The translations under genes were made by a program, and so were the position numbers. A stretch of DNA of 64,000 nucleotides, from the NCBI GenBank assembly GCA_024180945.1, contig JAKSGN010000022.1, forward strand, positions 248,001 to 312,000, read 5' to 3'. Of this stretch, positions 42,059 to 53,527 are shown one piece after another. Each line of letters opens with the position of its first letter. The first letter of the stretch is position 1. The notes under the pieces are model-generated. The model saw only the letters and a program-made list of their open reading frames with translations. It had not been told where the DNA came from and did no database searches. This DNA is from Macrophomina tecta (lineage: Eukaryota > Ascomycota > Dothideomycetes > Botryosphaeriales > Botryosphaeriaceae).

Positions 42059-43159
42059 TCACTCATTTTTCTTGTCTTGTTTCATGTACCAGTCCACGCT
42101 TTCCTGAATTCCATCCTTCAGCCCGATGACAGGCTGGTAGCCTAGGACTTTGACCGCCTTGTCCGTATTGAGCGTGCGCGTTATGAAAGCGAAGATGACG
42201 CCCTCGCGTACCATGGTGGACTGCTTGCGGCCGAGGGAGAAGAGCCACACACCCCACTCGGAGAAGAAGCAGACGATGAGGGCAATGATGCGAGGGACTT
42301 TGACAATATCTTCCTCCTTGACTGGCTTGCCCATCGCGGCGGCGGTGGCCAGCGTGAAGTCCCAGAAGGTCATGCGCTCGAGATTGGTGATGTTGAAAGC
42401 TTCGCCCTCGACGCGCTGGCCGATGGGCAGAGGTGCGGACTCGGAGGCGGCCAGAAGGCGTTCTGCAGAGAGAATGCAGGCGTGAACCAGGTTGGCAACG
42501 TGGACGAAGTCCCACGGGTTGTTCTCGCCCATCTGGTATCGGGCCTTGCCTTGCTTGCACGTGTCGACAATCCTGGCCATGAATCCAGGGTTAGCGGGGC
42601 CGAAAGTGGTACAGGGCCGGAGCGAGACGGTCAAAAGGCCGTCTTTGCGGTTGGCGGCGAGCACGTCCTCCTCTGCAATGGCCTTGGTGAGAGTGTAGAC
42701 ACTCTTCTGTTGCGGAGGTTTGAGGATAGGCATGGACTCATCGGCCTCGACCAGGTCGGACACGTTGTCATGCACGACGGCGGAGGAGGAAGTGAAGACG
42801 AGGGCCTTGACGCCGACCCGGCGAGAGGACTCGAGGACGTGGCGAGTGCCGTTGACGTTCACTCGCCGGAAGCGGTCGTCGTTGACGACAATGCTGGGGG
42901 GACAGGCGAGGTGGAAGACGACGCGCGGCGGCGGCTGGACCTGCTCGAAGATGGCTCGCACACGAGCGCCGTCGGAGAGATCACACTGGTGGTAGGAGAC
43001 GCCGGGGAAGGTGTCCTGCGAGACGTCGACGTCGAGCACGGTGACGGTGCATGCCGGCTCGAGGTCGAGGATGCGGCGCACGAGGTGGTGGCCGTAGAAG
43101 CCGCAGCCACCGGTGACAAGGACGGAAGCGAAGCTCTTGCTGGACTGCATTGAGGTCAA
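42059..43159 (-). CDS. 3-beta-HSD / ERG26-like NAD(P)-dependent sterol dehydrogenase family protein
   Basis: A single exon of 366 aa, close to the usual 340-370 aa. The Rossmann motif VLVTGGCGFYGHHLVRRIL is at residues 13-31 and the cofactor-binding acid at TVLDVDVS. The SDR-extended active site is S/Y/K, with VFTSSSAVVHDN and SVYTLTKAIAEE (YxxxK). SLRPCTTFGPANPGFMARIV and NPWDFVHVANLVHACILSAE are the conserved 3-beta-HSD/ERG26 (PF01073) blocks. A hydrophobic segment IIALIVCFFSEWGVWLFSL near residue 285 suggests membrane attachment. ERG26 itself removes the C4 carboxyl of sterols in the ER. Being between two broken P450s, this may instead be a metabolite-cluster paralog; the sequence does not decide. 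Confidence 0.85.
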   Translation of the reverse strand: MTSMQSSKSFASVLVTGGCGFYGHHLVRRILDLEPACTVTVLDVDVSQDTFPGVSYHQCDLSDGARVRAIFEQVQPPPRVVFHLACPPSIVVNDDRFRRVNVNGTRHVLESSRRVGVKALVFTSSSAVVHDNVSDLVEADESMPILKPPQQKSVYTLTKAIAEEDVLAANRKDGLLTVSLRPCTTFGPANPGFMARIVDTCKQGKARYQMGENNPWDFVHVANLVHACILSAERLLAASESAPLPIGQRVEGEAFNITNLERMTFWDFTLATAAAMGKPVKEEDIVKVPRIIALIVCFFSEWGVWLFSLGRKQSTMVREGVIFAFITRTLNTDKAVKVLGYQPVIGLKDGIQESVDWYMKQDKKNE

Positions 43160-44161
43160 AGAAGACTGCTGCTAGGGACGAGGTCAGGAGGAGTGGACGG
43201 CGCGGAGGGGGGAAATGTTGCTCGCGCGGGCGACACGGTCGTCTGCCGCGCCGCAGACAGCTGCGTCGTCGCCCCCATGGCCACGCCGCAGGCTAGCCGT
43301 AGATACCGGGGCCAGGGCGACGGGACAAGCTGAAAGGGTCGACATCAGCAGAGGTTTGAACGAACATGACGGCGGGTGATTGAGGAGCTGGGGGCTCCCG
43401 GGCCTGCGGCGGGGCGGCGTCAGGGCGCTGCAGCCGACAGCTGCCTACCCTACGCTCCTGCCCCACGCGAACTGGACCCCCTGCAGCCAGGCTGTGCGGG
43501 CGATGTGATAGGCGGCGTGGGAAAAAGCCTCCACCCTCTGCAATATTGCGCGCGACTGCGCCGGCTGTGTGCGAATGGCGAAGATCCTTGCCCAAAGAAT
43601 GTGTCCTGCGTACCCGATCCTATTAATGGGAGCGCCAGTGTTCGCTCTCACTCCCTGTACACCACAGCTGTTTTTGTTTTCTTTTGCCTTTTGCTTCCTG
43701 GCGATGCACAATGCACAGCGGGGGCATACAGACGCCGCACGAGCCGCGACAGCACTGCCGCGCAGTGTATGCAGACATGCGTTTGCCTGAAGAGCTTTAT
43801 TCTATCTCTGCACAGCACCTCTTTTGCCAGCTTCCTGCATTGACTCGGTGCGTCTTTCGTCGGCTTGGCGCGAGCTTCTGCACATCCTTTTCCCTCCGCG
43901 GCGTCGTACCGTAGAGACACGGTCGTGGCAGCATCCTTCACAGGACCGTGAAAGGAGAGGCCGTAGTTATGTGCGGGCGCGGACAGTTTGCCAAGGTAGC
44001 TTCCAAATTGATCCAGGATCATAAAAACTCATAGATGTGCAATGCTGGTGAGGGTTGCAGCAGGCGCTAAGCGCTACACAGTGCCAGACGTATGTCAACG
44101 TCTACACGGCACGCCCCAGTTTCTAGCGCCTCGCGTTTGCTCTTCTTTCCTTTACTTTGAC
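43160..44161. other. GC-rich intergenic region, no gene recognised
   Basis: This lies upstream of the 3-beta-HSD-like gene and downstream of the P450 pseudogene. The open frames seen here are out-of-frame GC-rich sequence without domains. Confidence 0.5.
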
Positions 44162-45886
44162 CTAGAAGTTCTTTTGCTTAACGAAAAAGACATCTCGGTT
44201 CTCCAATCCTGCACTCGGGTGCACGAGCTCGAAGTCGAATTTCCGCACAAGCTCCGGGATGAGAAGGCATATCTCCATGAGAGCAATGTTCTTGCCTATG
44301 CAAGTCCGGGGACCCGAGACCCCACTGGGATACTGTTAGCTTTGGACTCCCGTGAGTGAAGGGTCGAACTGAGCAGAAACTCAATCGAGCGGTTTCTCTC
44401 CTCTCCCCTACTGATCTCTTGCAGTCAGAATATTCCCGTCCATCCTGCCAACATCTTCCTTCGAGACGAGCCATCTCTCAGGCCTGTCTTCTTCAGCGTC
44501 TTCGCCAAAAGCCTCCTTATCAAGATGCATTACCCGGGCATTCATTCCGACAGAACTCTGCTCCGAGACACCTGTCAGCCACCGACTGGGATGGGTGCTG
44601 TAGATCGTCTTACCCCTTCAGGAAAGAATGTGCCAGCAACCTCTGCACCACCCTTCGGTACCTCTCTGCTCAGAGGCACGCCTGGAGGCGAATGCACGCG
44701 AAGGCCCTCTGAAATCACTGCCTGCAAGTACGGAAGCTTCTGCGCCTGCTGATATGATACGGGTTCCGAGGATGGAATCAGCCCCGCAACGGTCGCAGTC
44801 TCCAGTTCAGCTCGAAGCTGGAATCCGTAGGTCAGCGCGTTCCCATCCACCGCCCGTGCAGGCATGGCCACTCACCTTTGCCGGTACCGGGGGGGTTCTT
44901 CAGCAAAAACCACATCACCCCGCTCAACGCCACGCTTGTCGGGTCACTCCCCGCCCCAACACTCATCGCGCAGACCAGCATCATCTCCGCAAACCCAAAC
45001 TTCTCCGGCTCGTTCCTGTGCCTCCGCACCATCTTCGCCAGAAAGTCCTCTCCATCTTCATTCGCCTCCGCCTTCCCCATCGGCGCCTTCGACCTCTCCG
45101 CCACCGCCCCTGCCGCGAACGCAAACAGCCCACTCATCCCATTCCTCCCCACCCTCTTCACCGCCGCATACAGCCACCGATGCACCTCCGGGAAAAAGCC
45201 GCACGTGCGTCAAATACACCAGGCCCCCATGCAACGCCTCCAACAGCCCCAGACAATCCTCCCCGCGCTCCAAAAACCCAATCCGCCTGCTCACTGTCAC
45301 CGCGCCCACGACGTCGAACGCGTAGCACTGCAGCCAATGCTGCAGGTCGACCTCCTCCCGCGTCCCCGCGTGCGTCGCCGGGTCGCGGTCGGAGAAGAGG
45401 TCGGCCGCCGGCGCGTCCGGGTTGCGCGGGGCGTCGTCGTAGGCCGACTTCGGGAAGCGCGAGCCATGCGCGTAGACGGCCCGCAACGCGGCCGGCGAGG
45501 AGAGGCTGTACGTGTTGGGCGCGAGGCGGACGGTCGGGCCTGAGGCAATCCCCCCCGGAGGGTAAGATCAACCGGTCGTTAGCCCGTCAGTTCGCAGTTG
45601 CCGCCGGGCGTTTCTCTCTTTTGGGCTGATTCTCGTATGTGTATTTACCGTATTTTTGGTGCAGCTCAATGTTCGTTTTGTGGAAGTCTCCGCGCCAGAA
45701 GTGCCAGAAGAGCCAGAGGCGCGTGAAGCGAGCGAGGAAGGGGCCTGGGATGTAGCGCAGTGGGGAGAGCGCGGCGCTGAGGATGGTCTTTGCGATGAGA
45801 ATGGCAAGGGCGAAGAGGGCAGCCAGAGATAGATTTTGCAGAGTCAGATTGGCGTGCAATGAGAGCAGAGGTTGGGATACTGCCAT
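44162..45886 (-). pseudogene. cytochrome P450 with two single-base frameshifts
   Basis: Start at ATG 45886 gives a membrane anchor (LAALFALAILIAKTILSAAL), the hinge YIPGPFLARFTRLWLFW and, across an intron (45648-45540), YGPTVRLAPNTYSLSS. Later come DLQHWLQCYAFDVVGAVTVS, the region VALSGVMWFLLKNPPGT at the I-helix, ExxR in YLQAVISEGLRVHSPPGVPL and RPERWL. The heme region is split: WGLGS, then RTCIGKNIALMEICLLIPEL in another frame because of an extra base in the run at 44308-44311. A second extra base lies in the A5 run at 45193-45197 (LFP to EVHRWLYAAVKRV). It ends at TAG 44162. Architecture resembles pisatin-demethylase-type P450s. Both lesions sit in short homopolymers, so sequencing error cannot be excluded. 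Confidence 0.8.
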
Positions 45887-45889
45887 CTT

Positions 45890-48598
45890 GCGGGAGCTTG
45901 GAATTGGATTTTTCTTCGGTATTTCTGGGTGGTTGAAGTGCCAGGAAAACACTGGAGGAACAGCAATGGCAGCTTCCTACAACAGCTGAGGTCCGGTTCT
46001 GAAGTCCCCAAGAAGTCTAGTGACATTGGATCACTCTGATAATAGCTAGAGAGAGAGTCGTTGGTGCAGACCGGACAGTCCCGGTGCTAGCGGACAAACC
46101 TCCTGGTGATGCTGCGATGAAGGAAGATACTTTGGCGATAGTACAAGGAAGGTGCTGTATCTTCGGTATGGTACACAGCGAGACACGGGGATGTTTTTGT
46201 ATTTCGGCTCATAGCGCCCCAAATCATCCTCGGTTGAGCACATCCTGGTCAATCCCACCCCCTGCACACATACACCTTCACAAGCACTGTCCGGAGTATG
46301 TTTATTTTGCTCGGTACTCAGAATCCAGGTGTAGCCATTGCTAACCTTCGTAAGGACTCCGTAGAGTAACACTAGACAGCAATGATATAGTGGCAGCAAT
46401 GACCGGCTTTCTCGTAGTGTGCAAGGACTTAATGGAAGCCAGTAAAGGATGAAGAAACTAATCAATGATCTTGCATAACCCGGCTGCTGTCCAAATATCA
46501 TTCCCAGACAGTTATTTTACCGAAGTATTTAGCGTCTTGATCTCATGGTGAGCTCATGCTTGACCTTTTACCTTCTCCGTCCCGCTCCCATACAGCTGCC
46601 CACTCCTCAATGGGAGAGACCAATATCCAAGCACCAAGCTCAGTAATGGGCAAGAACCCGGGCAAATCTCCACTGAGTGCAACATAGGCTACAGGGCGGA
46701 CCTGTGCCCCTCGCAGGTCTGCTCTGCGGGCCATTCCCCTGTATATAGCCAGCCAACATGGCTTCCCAGTCTGATAAAGCATGAGCGAATGGACGATTGT
46801 TGCACAGCCACCTCGATGCTGAGGCAGCGAAGACTCCTCACACCACGCATCATGCCAGGCACCGACTTCCGTTAAAGGCGGCGTCGTTGAACGGTAGGTC
46901 AGAATTACGAGGATAGGTTTGCTCCCACGGCCAGAAAATATCCTCTCGGCTCCTCGCACCATGCCTGGCTGGTGTAGGCATGTGCGCCCTCTCATATGGG
47001 GATGGTTCATCCCTGCACACCGTGCAGTGCTGGTGGTACTTACCGTGTTGGTTCGCCGTCAGAGCTATTCGAGAAGACTGCTGTAATGGAAATCATTTTT
47101 GACCACGCTTTTGCAAGCACGGGCAATGCCGGTGGATTCATCCATCGAAACAGTGCGGATGGTGCAGTCTATGAGGCCGTAGAGGTCCTAATCAATGGCT
47201 CCTTGGTTTAGCTTCTCCGTCTTTTCTGGAGTGAGGGCATTCAGATGAAGCGATTGAATGTATTGTTCGCGAGAGCACACTGAGCCAATTTATATCTTCA
47301 TGTTAGTTAGGGCGTAATTTGTATTTCCTTAGAAAAGTAAGTGACAGAAAAAAAAAAGGATCGGTGCGTTCGGTGTTGTCTGATATGAGATGAATGCTGA
47401 ATGTTGGAAGAGGTGTTCACGTGTTTATCTGTCTATGCGACTTTCAATGTTTCAAGTGTGAGTGGAAATATGTTCTCTTTGTGTGCATCAGCTTACGTAA
47501 AATTGTAGAAATTGGCTTTTGTCCGTAATCCCCATGTAGTAGTGCTGCTATCGGGGGGGGGGGGGGGGGGGAAAATGCCTATCCTTTACTCAATATACAA
47601 TGATATTGCGACTATAGGATATCTTTATAAGAGAGACAGTGTGTTTGCCACATCTTCTAGGTGAAGTAGCGCTGTACCGCAAGAAAATTAAAATTGCAAC
47701 CAGGTCACTTGCTGACTGATCAGCATTTAGACCAATCACCTAGCTAGCTGCATTTTGCTGGGAGGAATGCTCTCAATCCGTCATGCCCACGCTGAGACGA
47801 TGGAAAATGTAGCTTGCTTTTCGTCACTGGTAAGAACGCCCGGCATGTCTACAACACTCATGGGGATGAAATAGCGTATCCGGCAAGTATACGTAACAGC
47901 ATGATACATGATGAAGGCAGTCTACAAGAGTTTCTAAAGGACATTTACCCTGTCCATGATTCCTCCGGGCCATATCAACCCATGGCCTTGAATTGTAGCC
48001 GATCCGAGAATCACAGCTATGAGCATCCGGTGCATGGGTAGAAAGATTTTCAAAGAGTATTATGCTTTGAAGCACTCACCTACCCAAATAGGCATATGCC
48101 TCGGCTGTTGTCGTGTAGACCAGCTGCAGTTTTTCTGGGGCAAGTTCGCAATACCGAGGTGTCATATCAGTAAGCGAGCACTGGGGCATAGCTCTAGAAC
48201 AGAACAACAGCATCGCCTCTTCTTGGACACAATGAGCAAAATATGGTAGAATTGATCGACTCAGAACCATATCCCGAAAAAGCTTAGCGCCCATTCCCCG
48301 ACATCGGCACAAGCGGCACGCCTCATCTACTCCTGCCACAACATTCCGCACCATTCTTTGACAAATGCATACCAATATGCCCCTCTCATCAGCAGGACTG
48401 TTTCACTGTGAAGGAAGAAACTTTGTATTCTCTTTGAGAGAAGTCTTTGTATCAAATAGTACATTTCCCTTTCCATACAAAATCCCGAGCGATCCATCAT
48501 GACCCGCCAAAAGAACATCCGGAGAAAAATTTAGATGCGAACGCCAGATCCATCCCAATCCCTCTTCATGACATTCAACCCCTCAACACGAGCTTTGT
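45890..48598. other. gene-poor stretch between accessory and core regions
   Basis: No convincing gene was found. A 155-aa minus-strand frame (47010-46543) and a 99-aa minus-strand frame (48375-48076, ending near a GTGAGT donor) are open but resemble nothing I know; either could be a remnant exon. The stretch also holds an A-run at about 47348 and the G19 tract at 47553-47571. It marks the boundary between repeat-rich and housekeeping DNA. Confidence 0.45.
47553..47571. repeat. G19 homopolymer
   Basis: Nineteen uninterrupted G follow TATC and precede AAAATG. Such a tract can form a G-quadruplex and is also prone to length error in assembly. Confidence 0.9.
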
Positions 48599-50667
48599 TT
48601 AGTACTCCAGGGTGATCTTCTGACCCTTGACCCGGCCGATGACGACCTCGGGGGCGTACTTGGGGATGACCTCGTCGTCGTGCAGCATCTCGAATTCCTC
48701 TGATGCATCCTTACCCATGTGCGAGTAGAGAGCCTGAGGACCACCAGGGTGTTCGTCAACCCAGTTGGTAAGGTCGAGGACAACACCCTTAACGGCGATC
48801 CATAGGTCGTCCTTCTTGTTGTGCTTCTTTACCTCCTCGAGCATGAACTCCTTCTCCGGAATGGTGAAGCTCTTGATGTCATTCGGCTTCGAGACCTTGC
48901 CCGGATCGGAGCTGTCTGCGGAGCCGCTCAGGACGGGTCCTGCAGACTGTTGCTTCTGCTGGGCAACAGGGTCGCTCCCAGATGAGGCGCCGCTTCCCCA
49001 CTCGACCTGGACCTTTCCGGGCTGCGAAGGGTCGATATGAAGAGAGATCTGGCCAAGACGCTGTGCAGCATTCGAGATGCCGCCGCTGATCAGGTTCTGG
49101 AAGAGGTACTTGCTGGCACTCTCACCCGCAACACGACCGTAGACGACGCAGCCAAGGAGCGATGAACCGCCGAGACGGTTGGCACCGTGGACACCGCCGG
49201 CCAACTCACCACAGACGAAGAGGCCGTCAAAAGGCTTGCCATCCTTGTTCAGCACCTGAGCCTGGTCGTTGATCTCAATACCACCCATGGTGAAGTGCAG
49301 GACGGGTTCCATCAGGGCAACGTGGAAGGTGTCGTTGATGTCGAAGGGCAGGTTGTGGAAGAACTTCTTGCCGAAAGGATCCTTCTCCTTACCCTCGGCG
49401 ATGCGGTTGTACTGCTGGAAGGTGTCCTGCAGGGCCTTCTCGCCACAACCGATCTCCTTTGCCAGCTCCTTGCCGGTCATCTTCTTCATCAGACCACGAC
49501 CGGAGTAGTGACGAGTGTGGAAGTCAAGGACGTTCGAGGCCTTGGAGTTGAGGACCAGACGAATGGGCCACAGGCCCTTCTCCTTCTCCTCCCACATCTT
49601 GCCTGAAACGTAGTCACGGTGGCCAAGCTCGTCGGAGAAGCGCTGACCCTTGCTGTTGAGCAGAAGACCACCCTCACCACGGAGAGCCTCGGCAGCCAAG
49701 AACTTCCACTTGGAGCCGGGATCCTTGGGGTCGATGAGACCAGTCGGGTGCACTTGGACCTTGTCCATGTCGATGCCATTTGCACCGATGGCCATGAGCA
49801 TCTTGTGGCCATCGCCAGTGGCGTGAGCACCGTTGGTGGTGGCCAGACCGTAGGTGTCGGGCCTGTGCTGTTTGAGCAGCGACTGGTCGCCGGAGAAATC
49901 GGCAGCGTAACCACCAGTAGCAAGGACCACGGGGCCGTCAAGAGTAACCTCCTCGCCGCCGAACTCGTATGTCACACCGGTTGCCCTGTTACCCTCCTTG
50001 TTGACCTTTGTGACCTTGGCCTTCTTGATGAGCTGGACGCGCTCGGGCTCCTTCTCGGCGAGCTCCTCGAACCTCTGCATCAGGGCGTAGGTGATGGCCA
50101 TACCGGGGAACTTGGCATCGTGACCACGGTGAGTGCGGGGCTGGGAGTGACCTCTGCGGCGACAGTTAGTTGGCTGTTCGGGCGCAGCTCAGCTGATGGA
50201 CAGATTACTCACCCTAACCGCGAGACCAGGGTCAGATCGAGGTTGAAGACATCCTGCAGCCACTCGACGGCGGCGGCCGACTTGTATGTGAGGACCTTGA
50301 TCAGGTCGGGGCGGGCCTTGTCGCGGGCGGACTTGAGGGTGTCGTCGTAGAACTGCTTCACGCTGTCGCGGATTTCATGGTCGACCTGAGTCCTGGTGAG
50401 AGCGCCGTTGATTCCCGAGGTGGCCTTTGTGGAGTTGCCGCCCATGAAGTCTGGGCTCGGCCGTAAGTACCCGCTCGCTGGGAGAGGCTCACGCCACCGG
50501 AGGACTTACTGTTCTTGTCAAGGAGGACAACGTTGCCTCCGGAGAGATAGATGGTGTGGGCGGCACTGAGACCGGACACTGGCAAAGCTGTCAGCGGTGC
50601 GAAGCAAGCAGGACGCGGCGAGAGGCGACTTACAGCCGGCGCCGACAACAATAACGCGCGGGGCCAT
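48599..50667 (-). CDS. fumarate reductase (Osm1-type flavoprotein) fused to cytochrome b5
   Basis: Minus-strand exons 50667-50634, 50578-50510, 50450-50213 and 50153-48599 give 631 aa. The introns (55-59 nt) have GTAAGT/GTGAGT donors. The N-terminus MAPRVIVVGAGLSGLSAAHT is the FAD dinucleotide motif. FMGGNSTKATSGINGALTRT, SRLGGHSQPRTHRG, GPVVLATGGYAADF, HFTMGGIEIND and CGELAGGVHGANRLGGSSLL are the conserved flavocytochrome c/Osm1 blocks. The C-terminus carries a cytochrome b5 domain with the heme ligand motif EHPGG (WVDEHPGGPQALYSHMGKDA). It reduces fumarate to succinate to reoxidise reduced cofactors under low oxygen. No mitochondrial or ER signal is visible at the N-terminus, suggesting a cytosolic form. 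The b5 fusion is usual for filamentous fungi. Confidence 0.93.
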
Positions 50668-51825
50668 GATGGACTGCACAAAGACAACGGGACGGGTGCA
50701 GGGGAAGGGACGGACGAGAAGGATGGGAGGTGTCGCAGGCGCGGGAATGAGGGCGGCGGGAGCGGTTAAGTAGGAGCGAGCAGGAGAAGAGGCCGGACGG
50801 GCAGTGGTGGCATGGATGGCGCTGGGCTCCCCACATCTTACCTCGGCGACTCGCCCGTGCGCTAGTCGGCAACAAACCCCAGATTCTTTGGGGAGCGAAT
50901 GGCCGCGGCGGGATTGTTAACCCCCAAGAACGCCGCTGCCCTCCGCGCGACACCGCCGCCCTGCCCGCCCACGGCTCCCACACGCCCTGGCGGTTTCACG
51001 CATGTGAAGACGCTGTCAGGGTCGCCTCGTGATCCCGCCGTGCAATGCCTGTTGCATGCAGTCGTGCTGCCAGCTGACGTCGCGCCGCTGACATGTGAAA
51101 GCCCCCGTCTCGCCGCTTGCGACGCCTGTCCGGGGAGCCTCTTCACTCGCGCTGTCAACCCCCATCCTCGCCCGCCTTCCCCAGACTTCCCCTTCTCCAC
51201 GCCCACGCGATTTTGCAGCTTTTTTGGCGCGACCCCCATTGGCCCCGGCATCCGCTTGGGGCAACTTGCCCCGAGGCGCAGCCCGCCGACGCTGCCTCGG
51301 GAAAATGGATCCCGAGCTGGTCAGACACCGAGACCTGCCATCGTGAAAGAATTCCGTATCTGACCAGACACCGACCTGTCCTTATATCCACATTACATCC
51401 TGGCACCTGCTCCAGGCTGCCGCTGTCAGACGACTTCTCCCGCCGCATATTTGCCTCGGAGCCACTGGTGACGTAGGGCTGTGGATCTGATTTTGCTCTA
51501 CCGGGATCGTTCCGCCGAGTTTTCAACCTTCAACCGTGAAATCTGTGGAGTCTGATCGTCCCGCGTCAATAAGCCGACCCTGATTGGATTTGTTTCGCTG
51601 CAACCAATCCGACTCGTCTTGTGCACTTCGATTCCAATTACTGAGAACCGTCAGACCCCAAAGCTCTGCATTTCCTTGCTAAGCCCTACTCAGCGTTGCG
51701 GGAATTTTCTTCCATCTAAGGTACCGTAAATATTGTATCGCTCGAAAGTGCCGAAAAGCATTCCAAAAGTACGGCCCAGCTCAAACAACGCTTTGGTGGG
51801 CCGAGCCTCCAATTGTCCATCCTCA
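50668..51825. other. intergenic region, upstream of the fumarate reductase gene
   Basis: GC-rich to 51350 and then more mixed. It contains the fumarate reductase promoter and the 3' flank of the next minus-strand gene. Open frames here are long only because of GC content and carry no domains. Confidence 0.5.
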
Positions 51826-53527
51826 TCAATCCTCTGATTTCTTGCTCTTTGCCTGTTTAGTTTCAGCAATTTTCCTCCTGGCTTCCGCCAACTCTCCTTC
51901 ACTTGGCATGTTGACGATCATGAGGTACAGGACGTCTTCTTGCAAAATTCTTTTCGCCGGCTTCACCAACTTGCTTATTACCGTCTCCCGCTGTCCTCTC
52001 CTCTGTGCCCGCTCCCACCGCCTGCGTGCTCCCAATGGCTCTGCCTTGATTCGTCCGCCAGTGATCATAGTTATGAGATGCTTATTGACAGCGGCATTCG
52101 GATCGGCGAACTTGGACTTGAATGGTTTAGGCGGAGGTGCAAGGGAGGCGAGCGCCGCGTTTGGATGCTTGTAAGCCTGTTCAAACACGGTCAGCGTCCG
52201 CGAGACCACCATCTCCAAAGCACAATGAGGAAAAAAGAAAAATAAAAAACTCACAAACTCCATGGCCGCCCTCCGATCCAAGTAATCGTTCACCCAGTTC
52301 CCGGCATCTTTAGTCTTCCCCTTGAATGTATCCACAACCCCAGCCATAGTCACCTCTCCACCCTTCTTCTCCTCCTCCACGACCGCCTTCTCCGCAGCCT
52401 TGTCCACCTCCGGGAAGATCAGCTGGGCGCACTCAATCGGCATCTCCGTCTCGCCCCGACTCTGCCCGCTGGCCACCCTAAGTCTCTTCATCTTCTCCCT
52501 CATTTCCCCTAACCTCCCCTTCCCACCGTCTCCCTCGGCAGCCAATCCAGATGAGCCCCCATACTTCACTACACCCGTGGCACTCATATCCACAACCTCA
52601 CTCCCAACTTGCCCCTCCAAATCCGGCCGGTACGCCACAATCATCGCAAACAAACCCCTCGGCGCCCAAACCTCTCTATTCGCCTTCTCCAGAAACCTGT
52701 TCACCTGCCACCGCTCTTGCACCTCCTGCCCAACCTTTGCCTGTCATCGCCCCACAATCAGCAAACAAAAAAACAAAGCACACATCAAGAACTGGAAAAA
52801 AGAAAGAAAGAGAGAAAGAAAAAGAGGTAGTTCAACCAAAAAAAAAAAAAAAAAAACATACCACAATCTGCACTGCCGTCGAGACCGCCATTGCCACCAC
52901 TCCAGGATACAAACCCCCCACCGCACTTGCCAACAACACGACGTCAAACACCGGTGATGCCTGTGCCGCGTCGTGCAGCGCGCCCAGGAAACCCGCGAAG
53001 TCGTCGGGCGGCATCGGCGGCGCGACGTGCGTCGAGAGCACGGGCGCGTACGCGCGGACGAAGCCGCGGGTCTTGGTGCCCGGGCGGCGCTGCGGGAGGA
53101 TGACGGGATGGGGGAGGTGGGTGGATTGGGGAGCGATAGCGCCGTCGTCGGCGTTGGTGAATGTGGCCTGGGTTTCTTCGTCGGAGGAGGAGAGGGCTTC
53201 GTCGAGGGCCCAGTCGGCGTCGTTGGTGTCGAGGGGGTCGTCCTCGTCGTCGTAGTCGTCGTGCTGTTGTTGCTGATTGGGGACTGCTTCGCCGGGAGCG
53301 CTGTCCGTGGTGTGTTTGGGAGTGTTAGACGAGGAGGCCTGGGAGTGCTCGTGCTTCTTGTCTATTTGGTGGTGGATGGCCTCGCTCACGATGCCGATGC
53401 CTGACCCGATGCCTCGTACCACAGAACCAATAGCTTTGAGGGGGATCGGGCGGTTGTCGAAGGCGTTGGGATTGTATCCCAGCTTCGGGTCGTAGCCGGC
53501 GTCGTAATTAGAAGAGCGGGAAGCCAT
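51826..53527 (-). CDS. conserved fungal protein of unknown function (3 exons)
   Basis: Minus-strand exons 53527-52862, 52740-52255 and 52176-51826 give 500 aa. Intron 1 (121 nt, donor GTATGT) is lengthened by a T-rich tract; intron 2 is 78 nt with donor GTGAGT and branch GCTGAC. The N-terminus is tyrosine/asparagine-rich, then GSVVRGIGSGIGIVSEAIHH and an acidic linker. The middle, RGFVRAYAPVLSTHVAPPMP, ASAVGGLYPGVVAMAVSTAV and NRFLEKANREVWAPRGLFAM, is a conserved core that I recognise from many ascomycete hypothetical proteins. A lysine-rich tail ends the chain. Small-residue helices in the core could insert in membranes. No catalytic motif is evident and I cannot name a function. Confidence 0.75.

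Noticed and set aside
42482..43153. 223-codon plus-strand frame opposite the 3-beta-HSD-like gene
   Set aside because: Antisense of a well-supported gene, open because of GC-rich third positions.
44628..45629. 333-codon plus-strand frame
   Set aside because: Proline/arginine-rich antisense of the P450 pseudogene; no domain.
46543..47010. 155-codon minus-strand frame
   Set aside because: No domain, no recognisable splice partner; kept only as a remark in the gap entry.
48076..48375. possible exon of a fungal transcription factor
   Set aside because: The end YTTTAEAYAYLGR next to a GTGAGT donor is suggestive, but neighbouring exons could not be assembled.
49619..50350. 243-codon plus-strand frame
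   Set aside because: Antisense of the fumarate reductase gene, crossing its introns.
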